A DNA stretch of 63,143 nt, taken from assembly GCA_021813325.1 (NCBI GenBank), contig JAKALA010000017.1, positions 1 to 63,143 on the forward strand, read 5' to 3'. Source of the stretch: a bacterium. Lineage in GTDB: Bacteria > Verrucomicrobiota > Verrucomicrobiia > Limisphaerales > UBA11358. The notes under the pieces are model-generated. The model had not been told where the DNA came from, searched no databases, and saw only the letters and a list, made by a program, of their open reading frames with translations. Within the stretch, counting starts at the first letter, position 1; every line of letters begins with the position of its first letter. This document shows positions 35,872 through 43,798 of this stretch, piece by piece. The translations under genes and the position numbers were made by a program.

Positions 35872-36990
35872 ATGAAGATTGGCATTACGTGTTATCCATC
35901 CGTGGGCGGCAGTGGCATTCTCGCCACAGAACTGGGCAAAGAACTGGCCAAACGCGGACACGAAGTGCATTTCATCAGCTACGAACGTCCATTCCGGCTG
36001 CCTACCGACACGCCGCGACTGCATTTTCATCCGGTCGTTATTAACGATTACGACCTGTTTAAATATCCCGATTACACCCTGCCATTGTCGGTTAAAATGG
36101 CGGAGGTCAGCAGGGAGCACCGGCTTGATGTGCTGCATGTTCACTACGCGGTGCCGCATGCCACCGCAGCCATCCTCGCCCGCGGCATGTTGCCATCGGA
36201 AAGGCAGCCCCGTGTGGTCACGACTTTGCATGGCACCGACACGACGCTGCTGGGACGCGATCCCGGTTACGGCCCGGCCATTCATCATGCGTTGACGCAT
36301 TCGGACGCGGTGACAACCGTCTCTGAATTTCTGAAAGCCGAAACGCAAAAAGTGCTCGGATTTGAAGGTCACATTGATGTCATTCATAATTTCTTCGTGC
36401 CCGGCGAACCGAAACGCTCACGCGAGGAAGTGCGGCGTGAATTAAACTTAAGGGATGAAACGGTCATTTTTCACTCGTCGAATTTACGTCCGCTAAAACG
36501 AATCGATCTCTTGCTGGAAATCGTCGCGCGCATTCGGTCGCGTGAGCCGTTTAAACTCCTGATTCTGGCAGGCGGCAACTTCACCCCATTTGTCGGGCAA
36601 GTGCGGCGGCTGGGATTGGAGAGTCGCGTCATCGTGCGGGAAAAAGTCAGCGATATTGAAGATTATTTGCAGATTGCGGACTTGGGATTGTTCACATCCG
36701 AGACGGAGAGCTTTTGCCTGAGCATTCTGGAGGCAATGTTTTTCGGGTGCCCAAGCGTGGCGCGATGCGTGGGCGGCATTCCCGAAGTGGTGGCGGACAA
36801 AATCACCGGCCGGTTGGTGGCTTCCAGTGAAGCCGATGAACTGGCCAGGGTCGCGGAAACTTTGATTAATGATTCCGCCGCCCGACGCGCCATGGGTGAA
36901 GCTGCCCGCATCCGGGCGCACGAGCTTTTTTCTTGTGAAGTGATTGTGCCGTGTTATGAGGAGCTGTATCGGCGAGTTGGCGCAATGTAG
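35872..36990 (+). CDS. bshA: N-acetyl-glucosaminyl L-malate synthase
   Basis: A 372-residue GT4 glycosyltransferase. The N-terminal loop CYPSVGGSGILATELGKELA is characteristic of BshA, and the donor-site ESFCLSILEAMFFGCPSVA contains the E-x7-E motif. It transfers GlcNAc from UDP-GlcNAc to L-malate, the first step of bacillithiol synthesis. It is the last gene of the rightward run and converges with the metallo-beta-lactamase gene 37 bases away. Together with bshB and the short bshC it makes the thiol pathway complete. Confidence 0.94.
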   Translation: MKIGITCYPSVGGSGILATELGKELAKRGHEVHFISYERPFRLPTDTPRLHFHPVVINDYDLFKYPDYTLPLSVKMAEVSREHRLDVLHVHYAVPHATAAILARGMLPSERQPRVVTTLHGTDTTLLGRDPGYGPAIHHALTHSDAVTTVSEFLKAETQKVLGFEGHIDVIHNFFVPGEPKRSREEVRRELNLRDETVIFHSSNLRPLKRIDLLLEIVARIRSREPFKLLILAGGNFTPFVGQVRRLGLESRVIVREKVSDIEDYLQIADLGLFTSETESFCLSILEAMFFGCPSVARCVGGIPEVVADKITGRLVASSEADELARVAETLINDSAARRAMGEAARIRAHELFSCEVIVPCYEELYRRVGAM

Positions 36991-37027
36991 ATGGCTCCGC
37001 TGGCCAAGCTGCCCAACGCCCGCGCCA

Positions 37028-37855
37028 CTAAAATTCGAAAAACGGGTTGTTGGCACGCTCTTCGGCCACGCTCGTGAGCGGACCGTGACCGGGACAAATC
37101 AAGGTTTCGCGTGGAAGCGACAAAATTTCGTCGCGCACTTTTTGTTTGGCCAGTTCCCAGTGGCCATTTCCGTTGCCAATGGAACCGGCAAAAATCGTAT
37201 CGCCAACCACGGCCACCTGCGGGGCGTTGTTCGGCCAGTCGCTGATAATGTAGGTTGCGCCGTCGTCCGCGTGTCCGGGCGTTTCGCGACTGGCGATTTG
37301 GAGACCGCCCAGCGGAATCATCCGGCCGGGCTGGTTCCGCTGCGCTGCGGGGGCTTTCTTTGAGCTGTTGTGCAATTGCAAATCGGGAAAGGCCCGCCGC
37401 AACTTGGGCAAGGCATCGACATGATCCCAATGCGAATGAGTAATGAAAACATGCTGCAACGTCAGTTGTTTGGCCGCGATCAATTCCAAAACGGGATGGG
37501 CATCCATTCCGGTGTCAAACAGGGCGGCGGTGCGCGTTTCAGCATCCCAGATTAAAAAGCAATTCACCGTCATGCCTTCGCCCGCCGTGGTGATCATGCG
37601 CAATTCACGCCATTGATCGGTGTCTTTGGTGGCGGGCAACCAGCCATTGGCAATGCGTTCCAGCTTTCTGGCATCCAAACCGACGAGCGGTGCCAGGACG
37701 TTGAAATTGATGCGCTGGCCGCCGAGGCCTGAGGCCTCAAAGGCCGCCAGATCTTCCTTGGAGAGGCGGGCGGCGGCGGCGGCCGCATTGGCGGAAACGT
37801 GGCTCATGGCGCGGGCCTTGCGAACGATGTCACCTGCGTGATCTTCCAAATTCAT
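37028..37855 (-). CDS. Metallo-beta-lactamase-fold hydrolase, glyoxalase II-like, with extra N-terminal domain
   Basis: A 275-residue protein. The first ~90 residues form a helical domain (KARAMSHVSANAAAAAARLS) not part of the core fold. Then come FDTGMDAHPV, the zinc motif THSHWDHVDA, the later His in TPGHADDGATY, the bridging Asp in VVGDTIFAGS and CPGHGPLT. These are the glyoxalase II-type ligands. It converges with bshA; a role in hydrolysing bacillithiol thioesters is tempting but inferred. The unusual N-terminal domain could bind the thiol or nucleic acid. Confidence 0.88.
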   Translation of the reverse strand: MNLEDHAGDIVRKARAMSHVSANAAAAAARLSKEDLAAFEASGLGGQRINFNVLAPLVGLDARKLERIANGWLPATKDTDQWRELRMITTAGEGMTVNCFLIWDAETRTAALFDTGMDAHPVLELIAAKQLTLQHVFITHSHWDHVDALPKLRRAFPDLQLHNSSKKAPAAQRNQPGRMIPLGGLQIASRETPGHADDGATYIISDWPNNAPQVAVVGDTIFAGSIGNGNGHWELAKQKVRDEILSLPRETLICPGHGPLTSVAEERANNPFFEF

Positions 37856-37953
37856 ATCTTGACCTTAACGCAAAAATGTGGGACGGCAAGCCATGACCCG
37901 CGGCAAAAATGGCATTGGACATTCCCATCTGATTGGCTAGATTTTTGCCACTT

Positions 37954-38214
37954 ATGAAATCCGACACAACCACAACGGCGTTGAATCTGATTCTTGCTGT
38001 CCTGGTGATTCTGGGGGTTTATTTTGCCCTGCTGAACATCATGCGCACCCGCGAGCTTCGGAGGATTACACCGGTCGCCATGCAGGTGAACACCAAAATG
38101 CTCATGATTCAATCGCTGTTGACGGATGTGAACAATTACAACCAACAGGCCAAAGATCCGGAAATGGCCAAGATGTTGCAAGCCCTGCAAACCCAGCTTT
38201 CTGCCATCAAATAA
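37954..38214 (+). CDS. Small single-pass membrane protein (86 aa)
   Basis: The ATG at 37954 starts a protein with one transmembrane helix (LNLILAVLVILGVYFALLNI) and a helical C-terminal part (MLMIQSLLTDVNNYNQQAKD; MAKMLQALQTQLSAI). The next gene, also a single-pass membrane protein with the same layout, starts two bases after its stop. The two may form a complex. No known family is recognised. Confidence 0.72.
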   Translation: MKSDTTTTALNLILAVLVILGVYFALLNIMRTRELRRITPVAMQVNTKMLMIQSLLTDVNNYNQQAKDPEMAKMLQALQTQLSAIK

Positions 38215-38215
38215 T

Positions 38216-38551
38216 ATGTCCACCGATTCCAATTCCGAAATTGCCGCGTTGCGCAATCAAGTCTTTGTGCTGCTGTTGGCGCTGATCGTGGTCAGCGGCA
38301 CGTTGACCGTTTATTTGTTCCGCCAGGCCAGTCTGACCGGCCGGGATCTGAGCGCCAATCAGAAATTGGTCAACAGCTTCGCCCAAGGCCAGCCGATCAT
38401 CGCGGAATTTGCCGATCGTTTGGGGGCCTACAGCATGACGCATACGGGCATTCGCCCGGTTTTGGGAAAATACGGCATAGTCCCGGCCCCGACGCAACCC
38501 AAGCCGGGCAACACGGTCCCGGCCGCCGGCCAGGCTCCGCAAAAGAAGTAA
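38216..38551 (+). CDS. Single-pass membrane protein (111 aa)
   Basis: A 111-residue protein: a short polar head, one membrane helix (LRNQVFVLLLALIVVSGTLT), then a helical region (QKLVNSFAQGQPIIAEFADR) and a Pro/Gly-rich tail ending QAPQKK. It is coupled to the preceding small membrane-protein gene and converges with the LAB_N gene seven bases later. Function unknown. Confidence 0.75.
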   Translation: MSTDSNSEIAALRNQVFVLLLALIVVSGTLTVYLFRQASLTGRDLSANQKLVNSFAQGQPIIAEFADRLGAYSMTHTGIRPVLGKYGIVPAPTQPKPGNTVPAAGQAPQKK

Positions 38552-38557
38552 CTTTCG

Positions 38558-38956
38558 TCAGCCCACCTTCACGCCGCAGTTCGGACAATAGTTCGCCTGC
38601 GGCGGTATTTTTTGTCCGCAGCCAACGCAATCAGTGTGCGCGGCTTTGTGGCGGCGATGAATGATCAGGCTGCGGGTGTAGGGAATCCAGGTGAACGCGT
38701 AGGCAAAAATCACCACCGAATCGTGCAGGTAAAACAGCCCGTAACCCAGGAGCGTCACCGAGCCGATGAGGCTCAACCACCAGAAAGCTTGGGGCACCAC
38801 CACCCGTTGTTTTTTTTCCGTGGCATACCATTGCACGAAAAAGCGGGAGAAGAAAACGGCGTTGCCCAGCCAGCCGATGACTTTCCACATGCTCCAAGTA
38901 ATGCCGAGAAACTTACCGTCATGCCAGATGAGGTGGTTGATGAAATCCATGGACAA
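38558..38956 (-). CDS. LAB_N (lipid-A-disaccharide synthase N-terminal-like) membrane protein with zinc-ribbon tail
   Basis: A 132-residue protein with three hydrophobic helices. The motif GNAVFFSRFFVQWYATEKKQ is the LAB_N signature, and the following AFWWLSLIGSVTLLGYGLFY completes it. Free-standing LAB_N proteins are membrane proteins of unknown role linked to lipid A or glycolipid metabolism. The C-terminal 27 residues add a zinc ribbon (CVGCGQKIPPQANYCPNCG), which is unusual for this family and may reflect a fusion. Confidence 0.85.
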   Translation of the reverse strand: MSMDFINHLIWHDGKFLGITWSMWKVIGWLGNAVFFSRFFVQWYATEKKQRVVVPQAFWWLSLIGSVTLLGYGLFYLHDSVVIFAYAFTWIPYTRSLIIHRRHKAAHTDCVGCGQKIPPQANYCPNCGVKVG

Positions 38957-39181
38957 ATTAAGCCGCAGACGAAAACCGGTGACAAATCAAATCCTTTCCT
39001 GGGTTTAGAGGCCGTTTGCTAACGCGGAAAACACGCGATTTATCTTTCGCCATTTGCCGGTCGGATGGTGGGTAGTGGTGATAATCAACGCGTTGCCTGC
39101 CAATTTGCAGATTCAAATGGTGCGCAAACCATGGTTTTAGCCGCGCCGTGAAGGGCCAAGACTCCCCAAGCCCAAGAGGAC
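38957..39181. other. Intergenic region without a supported gene
   Basis: Between two leftward genes lie 225 bases. One minus-strand frame starting at 39185 encodes 75 basic residues with no domain character, so I do not count it. The region must hold the promoter of the LAB_N gene. Confidence 0.4.
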
Positions 39182-39664
39182 TCAATAGCGGATGGACGGC
39201 GATAAAACCCTCTGTTCGGGTATTTGAACCAGCGACAGCAGCTCCATTCCCACCTGGTTTGCCGTTTCTTCCAACCGTGAAACTAGTTTGCTCGCCGCGC
39301 CGGCATCTCCCGGCGGCTCATCCAACACCAAAGCCAGGATGCCTTCGGCTTTAAACTGGTTTCCAGCAAGCGCATCCAGCCATTCATCAGCCAAAGCCGA
39401 CATGGTTGCGCCTTTGAACGAAAGCAAAATCACATCCGAAGCGTCGCTGGCCTTGATCGCCGCCCGGGCAGATTCGGAATCTGTCAATTCCATGAAGCCC
39501 CAGCGCTTGAAGCTAAAATTCAAATCATCAGCCAATTGCACCAAAATGCGCCAGCACACCTCGGAAGCCTGCTCATACGCCGCGAAATCCTCGCAAAGAA
39601 TTAAAATCTCGCAGGTTTTGACATTGGCACACACCTTGGGAGCGATGCAGGCAACGGCACTCAT
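39182..39664 (-). CDS. Hypothetical protein (160 aa)
   Basis: A 160-residue protein with alternating strands and helices: CEILILCEDFAAYEQASEVC, AIKASDASDVILLSFKG and ILALVLDEPPGDAGAASKLV suggest an alpha/beta fold such as a response-regulator or flavodoxin-like sandwich, but no diagnostic residues are present. Cys-rich N-terminus. No close partners: a gap of 165 bases separates it from the ThiS gene on the same strand. Function unknown. Confidence 0.65.
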   Translation of the reverse strand: MSAVACIAPKVCANVKTCEILILCEDFAAYEQASEVCWRILVQLADDLNFSFKRWGFMELTDSESARAAIKASDASDVILLSFKGATMSALADEWLDALAGNQFKAEGILALVLDEPPGDAGAASKLVSRLEETANQVGMELLSLVQIPEQRVLSPSIRY

Positions 39665-39829
39665 AGAACTTTTTATTAAATCCCTCTCGGTTTCCTTACT
39701 GAAACTTGCTGATAACTAATCAAACCATAGCGCAGTTATGAGCTTTTGGTTGTTGACAGTCAAAGAAAAGTTATTCACCGCTTGTTCACAAGCGGGCCGT
39801 TCTTCGAGAAATATGAACCGTCCCGCCAT
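39665..39829. promoter_or_regulatory. Intergenic region with an 8-bp inverted repeat
   Basis: CCGCTTGT (39778-39785) and ACAAGCGG (39788-39795) form an inverted repeat with a two-base centre, 35 bases beyond the stop of the ThiS gene. It could be an operator or a terminator without a clear T-run. A TTGACA at 39754-39759 lies nearby, but no rightward gene follows, so a promoter there is not supported. Confidence 0.3.
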
Positions 39830-40060
39830 TTAGCCGCCCGCCACGATCTTCACGATTTCAAGTCGATCCCCGGCTTGGAGCAGGCGGCGGGAAAACTCCG
39901 AAGGCGCGACCGCCTCGCCGTTGTGTTCCACCACAACACTTCGGGGCAGAAGACCTTGCGCCACCAAAAACTGCTCCAAGGAACAGGGTAAAGGTGTCGG
40001 GATAGGCTGGCTGTTGGCGATGACGATGCGGTCGCTATTGGCACTTAAATCGGAAGACAT
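39830..40060 (-). CDS. ThiS/MoaD-type sulfur carrier protein
   Basis: A 76-residue protein with the ubiquitin-like sulfur carrier pattern: N-terminal strands (IVIANSQPIPTPLPCSLEQF), a loop and helix (LVAQGLLPRSVVVEHNGEAV), and the essential C-terminal Gly-Gly (DRLEIVKIVAGG). Such proteins carry sulfur as a thiocarboxylate for thiamin thiazole or related products. No thiG, thiF or thiH is visible here, so its partner genes must lie elsewhere. It follows the unknown exported protein gene by 56 bases. Confidence 0.85.
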   Translation of the reverse strand: MSSDLSANSDRIVIANSQPIPTPLPCSLEQFLVAQGLLPRSVVVEHNGEAVAPSEFSRRLLQAGDRLEIVKIVAGG

Positions 40061-40116
40061 TTCTGCAAAGTTTTAGTCCAATTCCGGTTCAAAGTCCATG
40101 CAGGTATTGGGGGTTA

Positions 40117-41472
40117 TTAACGTCCCAAGCGGATGGATTCGCTTTCAACCCTCGCCACGATTTTCTGGCGGTGAATATCCAGCGCATCCAGTTTTTTTAT
40201 CAGCGACGTGATGTCGGCCGGCGTTCGCCGCGCGGCCACCGACTTGTGTGGTGAGAGCAGCACGCTGTGGTTGCGCTTTTCTCCCAGAAAACCGGCCAAC
40301 GCGTCTTCATAACCCGCCGCCACCACGGCTAACGATGAAACCAACCTCAGCTCGGCCAATTGGATGTCGCGCAACTTGGCCCGTAAAATATCATCCCGCC
40401 GGGAAGATTCGAAAACCCGCACCGCCTGCTGCAAACTGAGTTCGGCGCGCGTGGGCATGGCGTTTGAAGAAGCGCGAACTTCCACCGGCACCCGCAGCAG
40501 GGCGTTCAGTTTTTGGCAGCCGACGATGGGCGTCCATTGCGGCCCGGGCGAATGCGCCGCGAATGCCACGACGCGCAACGCCCACCATTTTTCCACAGCG
40601 AGCGGACGCTGGAAATGATCACCAAAGGCTCGATAAAAGGCGGATTGCCAGTTCTGACAAGCCGGCAATTCCGCGAGGAATTGCCGCATTTCGGCGGGGC
40701 CATCTTTCAGGTCAAGCAGTTCATCCAAAAACAACTGAACGCTGGCCAGATAGACGCCGCCATCGTTGCCGGTCATCTGGTCATTATTCGGCCAGCTTAA
40801 TTGATCAAAAGTCAGGGCCGGACTGTTTTGCAAAACTTCACGGGCGGAGGCCAGCGGGTCAATGCCCCGCTGTTTTATGTTGATTACCCGATCCACCGTT
40901 TTGGTTGGGCCGGACAAAATCACCTTGGCTTGGTCTGCCTCCATGACTTGCCGGGCCATGCCATCCACCAGCCAGGCGGGAAGTTCGGCGGGCGCCCGGT
41001 TGACCGGCACGCGGCGGTTGGCAAGTTCAAGAAGAATGACCGCGCTCAATGTCCGGGCGTAGCGGTTGGGACTGATAATATTGGGCATGTCCACCCGGTA
41101 ATTCCAGACACGAAGGAAAGGCTGTGAGACAATGACCACCGATTCATCCAGTTTTTGCGCCTGATGAAGATTCACAAAAACCCTGCCGCTCCAGGAAGCA
41201 TCCGGTTCCACGCCCAATTCCCGCCACAAAGCCAGTTTGAACCGTTCCGCCGAAACCGCCAGCCACGGCACATCCAGTCGCAGCAACGCGCTGTTTGTCA
41301 CCGCCAACGGGTGGCGATAGTAGGGAGAATGGTCCGGCAGAAAGGCAACGACAAATTGACCGGATACACTGCGGGCGGTATCAGGGTTGGTCCCCAACAA
41401 TTGCGCCTTTGCCGCAGTCTGCATCCACACCAGACCCGCTGCCAGAATGCAGGCTGGGCGCAAGCGCATCAT
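40117..41472 (-). CDS. Exported protein of unknown function, possible degenerate gluzincin-like protein
   Basis: A 451-residue protein with signal peptide (MMRLRPACILAAGLVWMQTA). The segment AELPAWLVDGMARQVM resembles the LPxWLxEGxA motif that follows the zinc helix of peptidase-MA-type gluzincins, but the region where HExxH should stand reads LSAVILLELAN, so a peptidase would be inactive. The C-terminal 150 residues are helical (SRRDDILRAKLRDIQLAELR). The start overlaps the FmdB-type gene by four bases. Function unknown. Confidence 0.65.
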   Translation of the reverse strand: MMRLRPACILAAGLVWMQTAAKAQLLGTNPDTARSVSGQFVVAFLPDHSPYYRHPLAVTNSALLRLDVPWLAVSAERFKLALWRELGVEPDASWSGRVFVNLHQAQKLDESVVIVSQPFLRVWNYRVDMPNIISPNRYARTLSAVILLELANRRVPVNRAPAELPAWLVDGMARQVMEADQAKVILSGPTKTVDRVINIKQRGIDPLASAREVLQNSPALTFDQLSWPNNDQMTGNDGGVYLASVQLFLDELLDLKDGPAEMRQFLAELPACQNWQSAFYRAFGDHFQRPLAVEKWWALRVVAFAAHSPGPQWTPIVGCQKLNALLRVPVEVRASSNAMPTRAELSLQQAVRVFESSRRDDILRAKLRDIQLAELRLVSSLAVVAAGYEDALAGFLGEKRNHSVLLSPHKSVAARRTPADITSLIKKLDALDIHRQKIVARVESESIRLGR

Positions 41473-41768
41473 TTTTTCACGGTTTGGGGAGAGGGTTTGG
41501 TTTCGGGCTTGGCTTCGGTTTTGGGCGGCGCCGCGTCCTTTTTGGCCGCCTGCTTGTAACCTTCGCTGCGATAATCGGTGATGTAAAAACCGCCGCCTTT
41601 AAACAACAAGCCGGCTCCCGCGCCAATCTGTTTTTTCACTTTGCCGCGCCCCCATTTTTTCCCGGCGCAAAGATCTTCCGGGCAAACTTTCAAGGCCGGC
41701 GCACTAATGGAATGGCTGGCCTCGAACTCGTGACCACATTTCTCGCAAACGTATTCGTAGGTGGGCAT
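41469..41768 (-). CDS. FmdB-type zinc-ribbon protein
   Basis: The ATG at 41768 gives 99 residues beginning MPTYEYVCEKCGHEFEASHS, the FmdB/CxxC regulatory signature. The second pair of the ribbon is CPEDLC, spaced by four instead of two residues. A GGGFYITDYRSEGY segment and a Lys/Pro-rich tail follow, as in many members. The family was named for a putative regulator in methylotrophs, but its real role is unknown. The longer upstream frame is rejected. Confidence 0.88.
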   Translation of the reverse strand: MPTYEYVCEKCGHEFEASHSISAPALKVCPEDLCAGKKWGRGKVKKQIGAGAGLLFKGGGFYITDYRSEGYKQAAKKDAAPPKTEAKPETKPSPQTVKK

Positions 41769-41808
41769 GACAGCAGAAATAACGCGGCAACCAAGTGCCG
41801 GGGGGGGG

Positions 41809-42573
41809 TCAGTGTGCAGGCGCATTCGTCGGCGCTCCCAGCGGCGGGATGACCCGCACCGAGCCATCGGAGCCGACCTCGACATTCAAGCCATAATCGG
41901 CGGAACCCGGAGGCAGGTTAGTGACAATGACGTTGGGAGACATCAGCAGTTCGGCCCCGCGTTTCTGGTTGTCATATCTCGCCAGTTGCGCGTGGCGGGC
42001 AATGAACATGTCGGTCTTGACCTTTTTAAGCTGCAAACGCAACTCGTCAATGTCATTGAACTTGTGCTCGATTTCCGCCCGCTGCGCCATTTGCTTCTGT
42101 AGCTCGTTTTGCAGAAAGGTGTTGTTGCTTTCGGAGGTCGCGAGTTTGTTGCGGGATTCTTCGATCGACGCGTTCAATTGGTTGATGACATTGGTCAAAT
42201 CCATGGCGCTCTGATCCAGGGCTTTGTTCCGGGCTTCCAAGTCGGTGATTTGCGAACTGAGGTCGGTGATTTTTCCCTGCGCATTGGCCAAGGCCGCCTT
42301 GCTGTCGGCCAAAGCGGCAGAGGCGGTGGCCAGACTGTTGGATAACTGCTCCAACTGCTGCTGTTTGGCGGTCACATCACCCTTAAGATCCAGATTAACC
42401 TGATTGACCTCGGTATTTTTCAAATTCAGGTTCACGACCTGATTGGAAAAATCCATGATCGAATTCAGATCATCCTTTCGCCGCTTTTCACTGTCCTGCT
42501 TGTTGGCGAAGTAAGCAATGGCCAGTCCAGCACAGACAACCAGCAACACCACAACAATGACTTTGGTCTTCAT
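41809..42573 (-). CDS. Membrane-anchored coiled-coil protein
   Basis: A 254-residue protein with an N-terminal membrane anchor (MKTKVIVVVLLVVCAGLAIA) followed by about 150 residues of near-continuous heptad repeats (QVNLDLKGDVTAKQQQLEQL; ITDLSSQITDLEARNKALDQ). A short beta-rich C-terminus (ELLMSPNVIVTNLPPGSADY) follows. It may organise envelope proteins or act as a spacer. It is followed by nine consecutive C on the coding strand and then by the FmdB gene. Confidence 0.8.
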   Translation of the reverse strand: MKTKVIVVVLLVVCAGLAIAYFANKQDSEKRRKDDLNSIMDFSNQVVNLNLKNTEVNQVNLDLKGDVTAKQQQLEQLSNSLATASAALADSKAALANAQGKITDLSSQITDLEARNKALDQSAMDLTNVINQLNASIEESRNKLATSESNNTFLQNELQKQMAQRAEIEHKFNDIDELRLQLKKVKTDMFIARHAQLARYDNQKRGAELLMSPNVIVTNLPPGSADYGLNVEVGSDGSVRVIPPLGAPTNAPAH

Positions 42574-42621
42574 GATTTAGGTTATAATTAGTCTGCCTGC
42601 GTTTCCATTTGTCAAGCCAGC

Positions 42622-43773
42622 TTACTTGGCCGGCTCCGCCATGCCGGTATCCGGGGCAGAATCCGCACCCTGAGCACGGGCGTTTTCATCAAGCGCTTTC
42701 AGCGTGGGATCGACGATTTGGACGTTCAACTCGCCACGCAGTTTTTTCACATAATCGGGAGCCAATTCCTTGATTTTGTCGGCTTCCACTTCGTTCCTGC
42801 AAATTTCAGCCACCGTCTTGTTGATCTTGGGCAGCGTATCATTGAAGCCGTATTCTTTGGCCGGCGTCTTGTCGATCATTTTGATGATGTGATAGCCATA
42901 TTGCGTGGTGATGACATCGCTGACCTGATTGTTGGTCAACGAAAACGCCGTGGCTTCAAACTCCGGCACCATCTGGCCGCGCGGGAATTCCGGCAGCTCG
43001 CCGCCTTTCTTGGCGGAACCGGGATCTTCCGAATACTTGGTGGCCAGCGCGGCAAAATCCGCGCCGTCCTTGATCTGCTTCAACAGATCGTCAATCTGCT
43101 TCCGCTTGGCGGCGATGGTGTTCGTGGAGAGCGGCGTGGGCGGACGCGTGCTGGGATCAACCGTCATTAAAAGAATGTGCCGCACGTGCGCCATTTCCGG
43201 CTGCTCGAAATCCGCCGTGTGCTTGTCATAAAAAGCCTTGGCTTCGGCATCGGTCACCTTGATGTTCAATTCCCGTTTCAGGGCGGCCTTGGCGGTGGCC
43301 TCCTGGGTGGCCTTGGCCCGCAATTCGGCAGCGGTGATGCCCACCGCTTTGAGCTGGCGTTCGAAGGCTTCTTGGGAACCGAAATGTTCCACGAGGTTGG
43401 TGAACTGCAAATCCGCCTCCGTCGCGCCAGCCGTGTGATCCGCCGGCGTGGCTTTTTGCAGCAGGCAATCAATGGTGATCAACTGATTCAAAATCGCGGC
43501 GGTAAAAGCCGGCGGCAGGGTTTGGCCTTGGGCGGCGGCATTGGCTTTGGCCCCGGTCAGCACCTGGTCCAGCTCGCTCTGTTTGATTTCAAAGCCCTTG
43601 CCTTTGACGATGACGGGATCTCCGAACAACGCCTTCATCGCGGTCTCGGGATCAGCGTTTGTCGCAGCATTAACCACGACCGGTTGGGTGGCTGCCGTGG
43701 CGGAAATCACACCGGCAGCGAGCGCGGCGGACAGGATCAAGGACAATTTCATTTTGTTGAATTGGACGGACAT
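42622..43773 (-). CDS. Periplasmic parvulin-type peptidyl-prolyl isomerase
   Basis: A 383-residue protein with signal peptide (MKLSLILSAALAAGVISATA; starts at 43773 and 43752 are both possible). The middle has a SurA/PpiD-like N-terminal helical part (FEIKQSELDQVLTGAKANAA; ELRAKATQEATAKAALKREL). The rotamase domain runs from AHVRHILLMTV through DFAALATKYSEDPGSAKKGG to TTQYGYHIIKMIDK. It would help fold outer-membrane or secreted proteins. It lies 48 bases upstream of the coiled-coil gene and 25 bases downstream of serA. Confidence 0.92.
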   Translation of the reverse strand: MSVQFNKMKLSLILSAALAAGVISATAATQPVVVNAATNADPETAMKALFGDPVIVKGKGFEIKQSELDQVLTGAKANAAAQGQTLPPAFTAAILNQLITIDCLLQKATPADHTAGATEADLQFTNLVEHFGSQEAFERQLKAVGITAAELRAKATQEATAKAALKRELNIKVTDAEAKAFYDKHTADFEQPEMAHVRHILLMTVDPSTRPPTPLSTNTIAAKRKQIDDLLKQIKDGADFAALATKYSEDPGSAKKGGELPEFPRGQMVPEFEATAFSLTNNQVSDVITTQYGYHIIKMIDKTPAKEYGFNDTLPKINKTVAEICRNEVEADKIKELAPDYVKKLRGELNVQIVDPTLKALDENARAQGADSAPDTGMAEPAK

Positions 43774-43798
43774 GTTTGGTTCAGGTTCAAAATCAGGT

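Noticed and set aside
38958..39185. Leftward 75-residue frame between LAB_N and the 160-residue protein
   Set aside because: No start signal or domain character.
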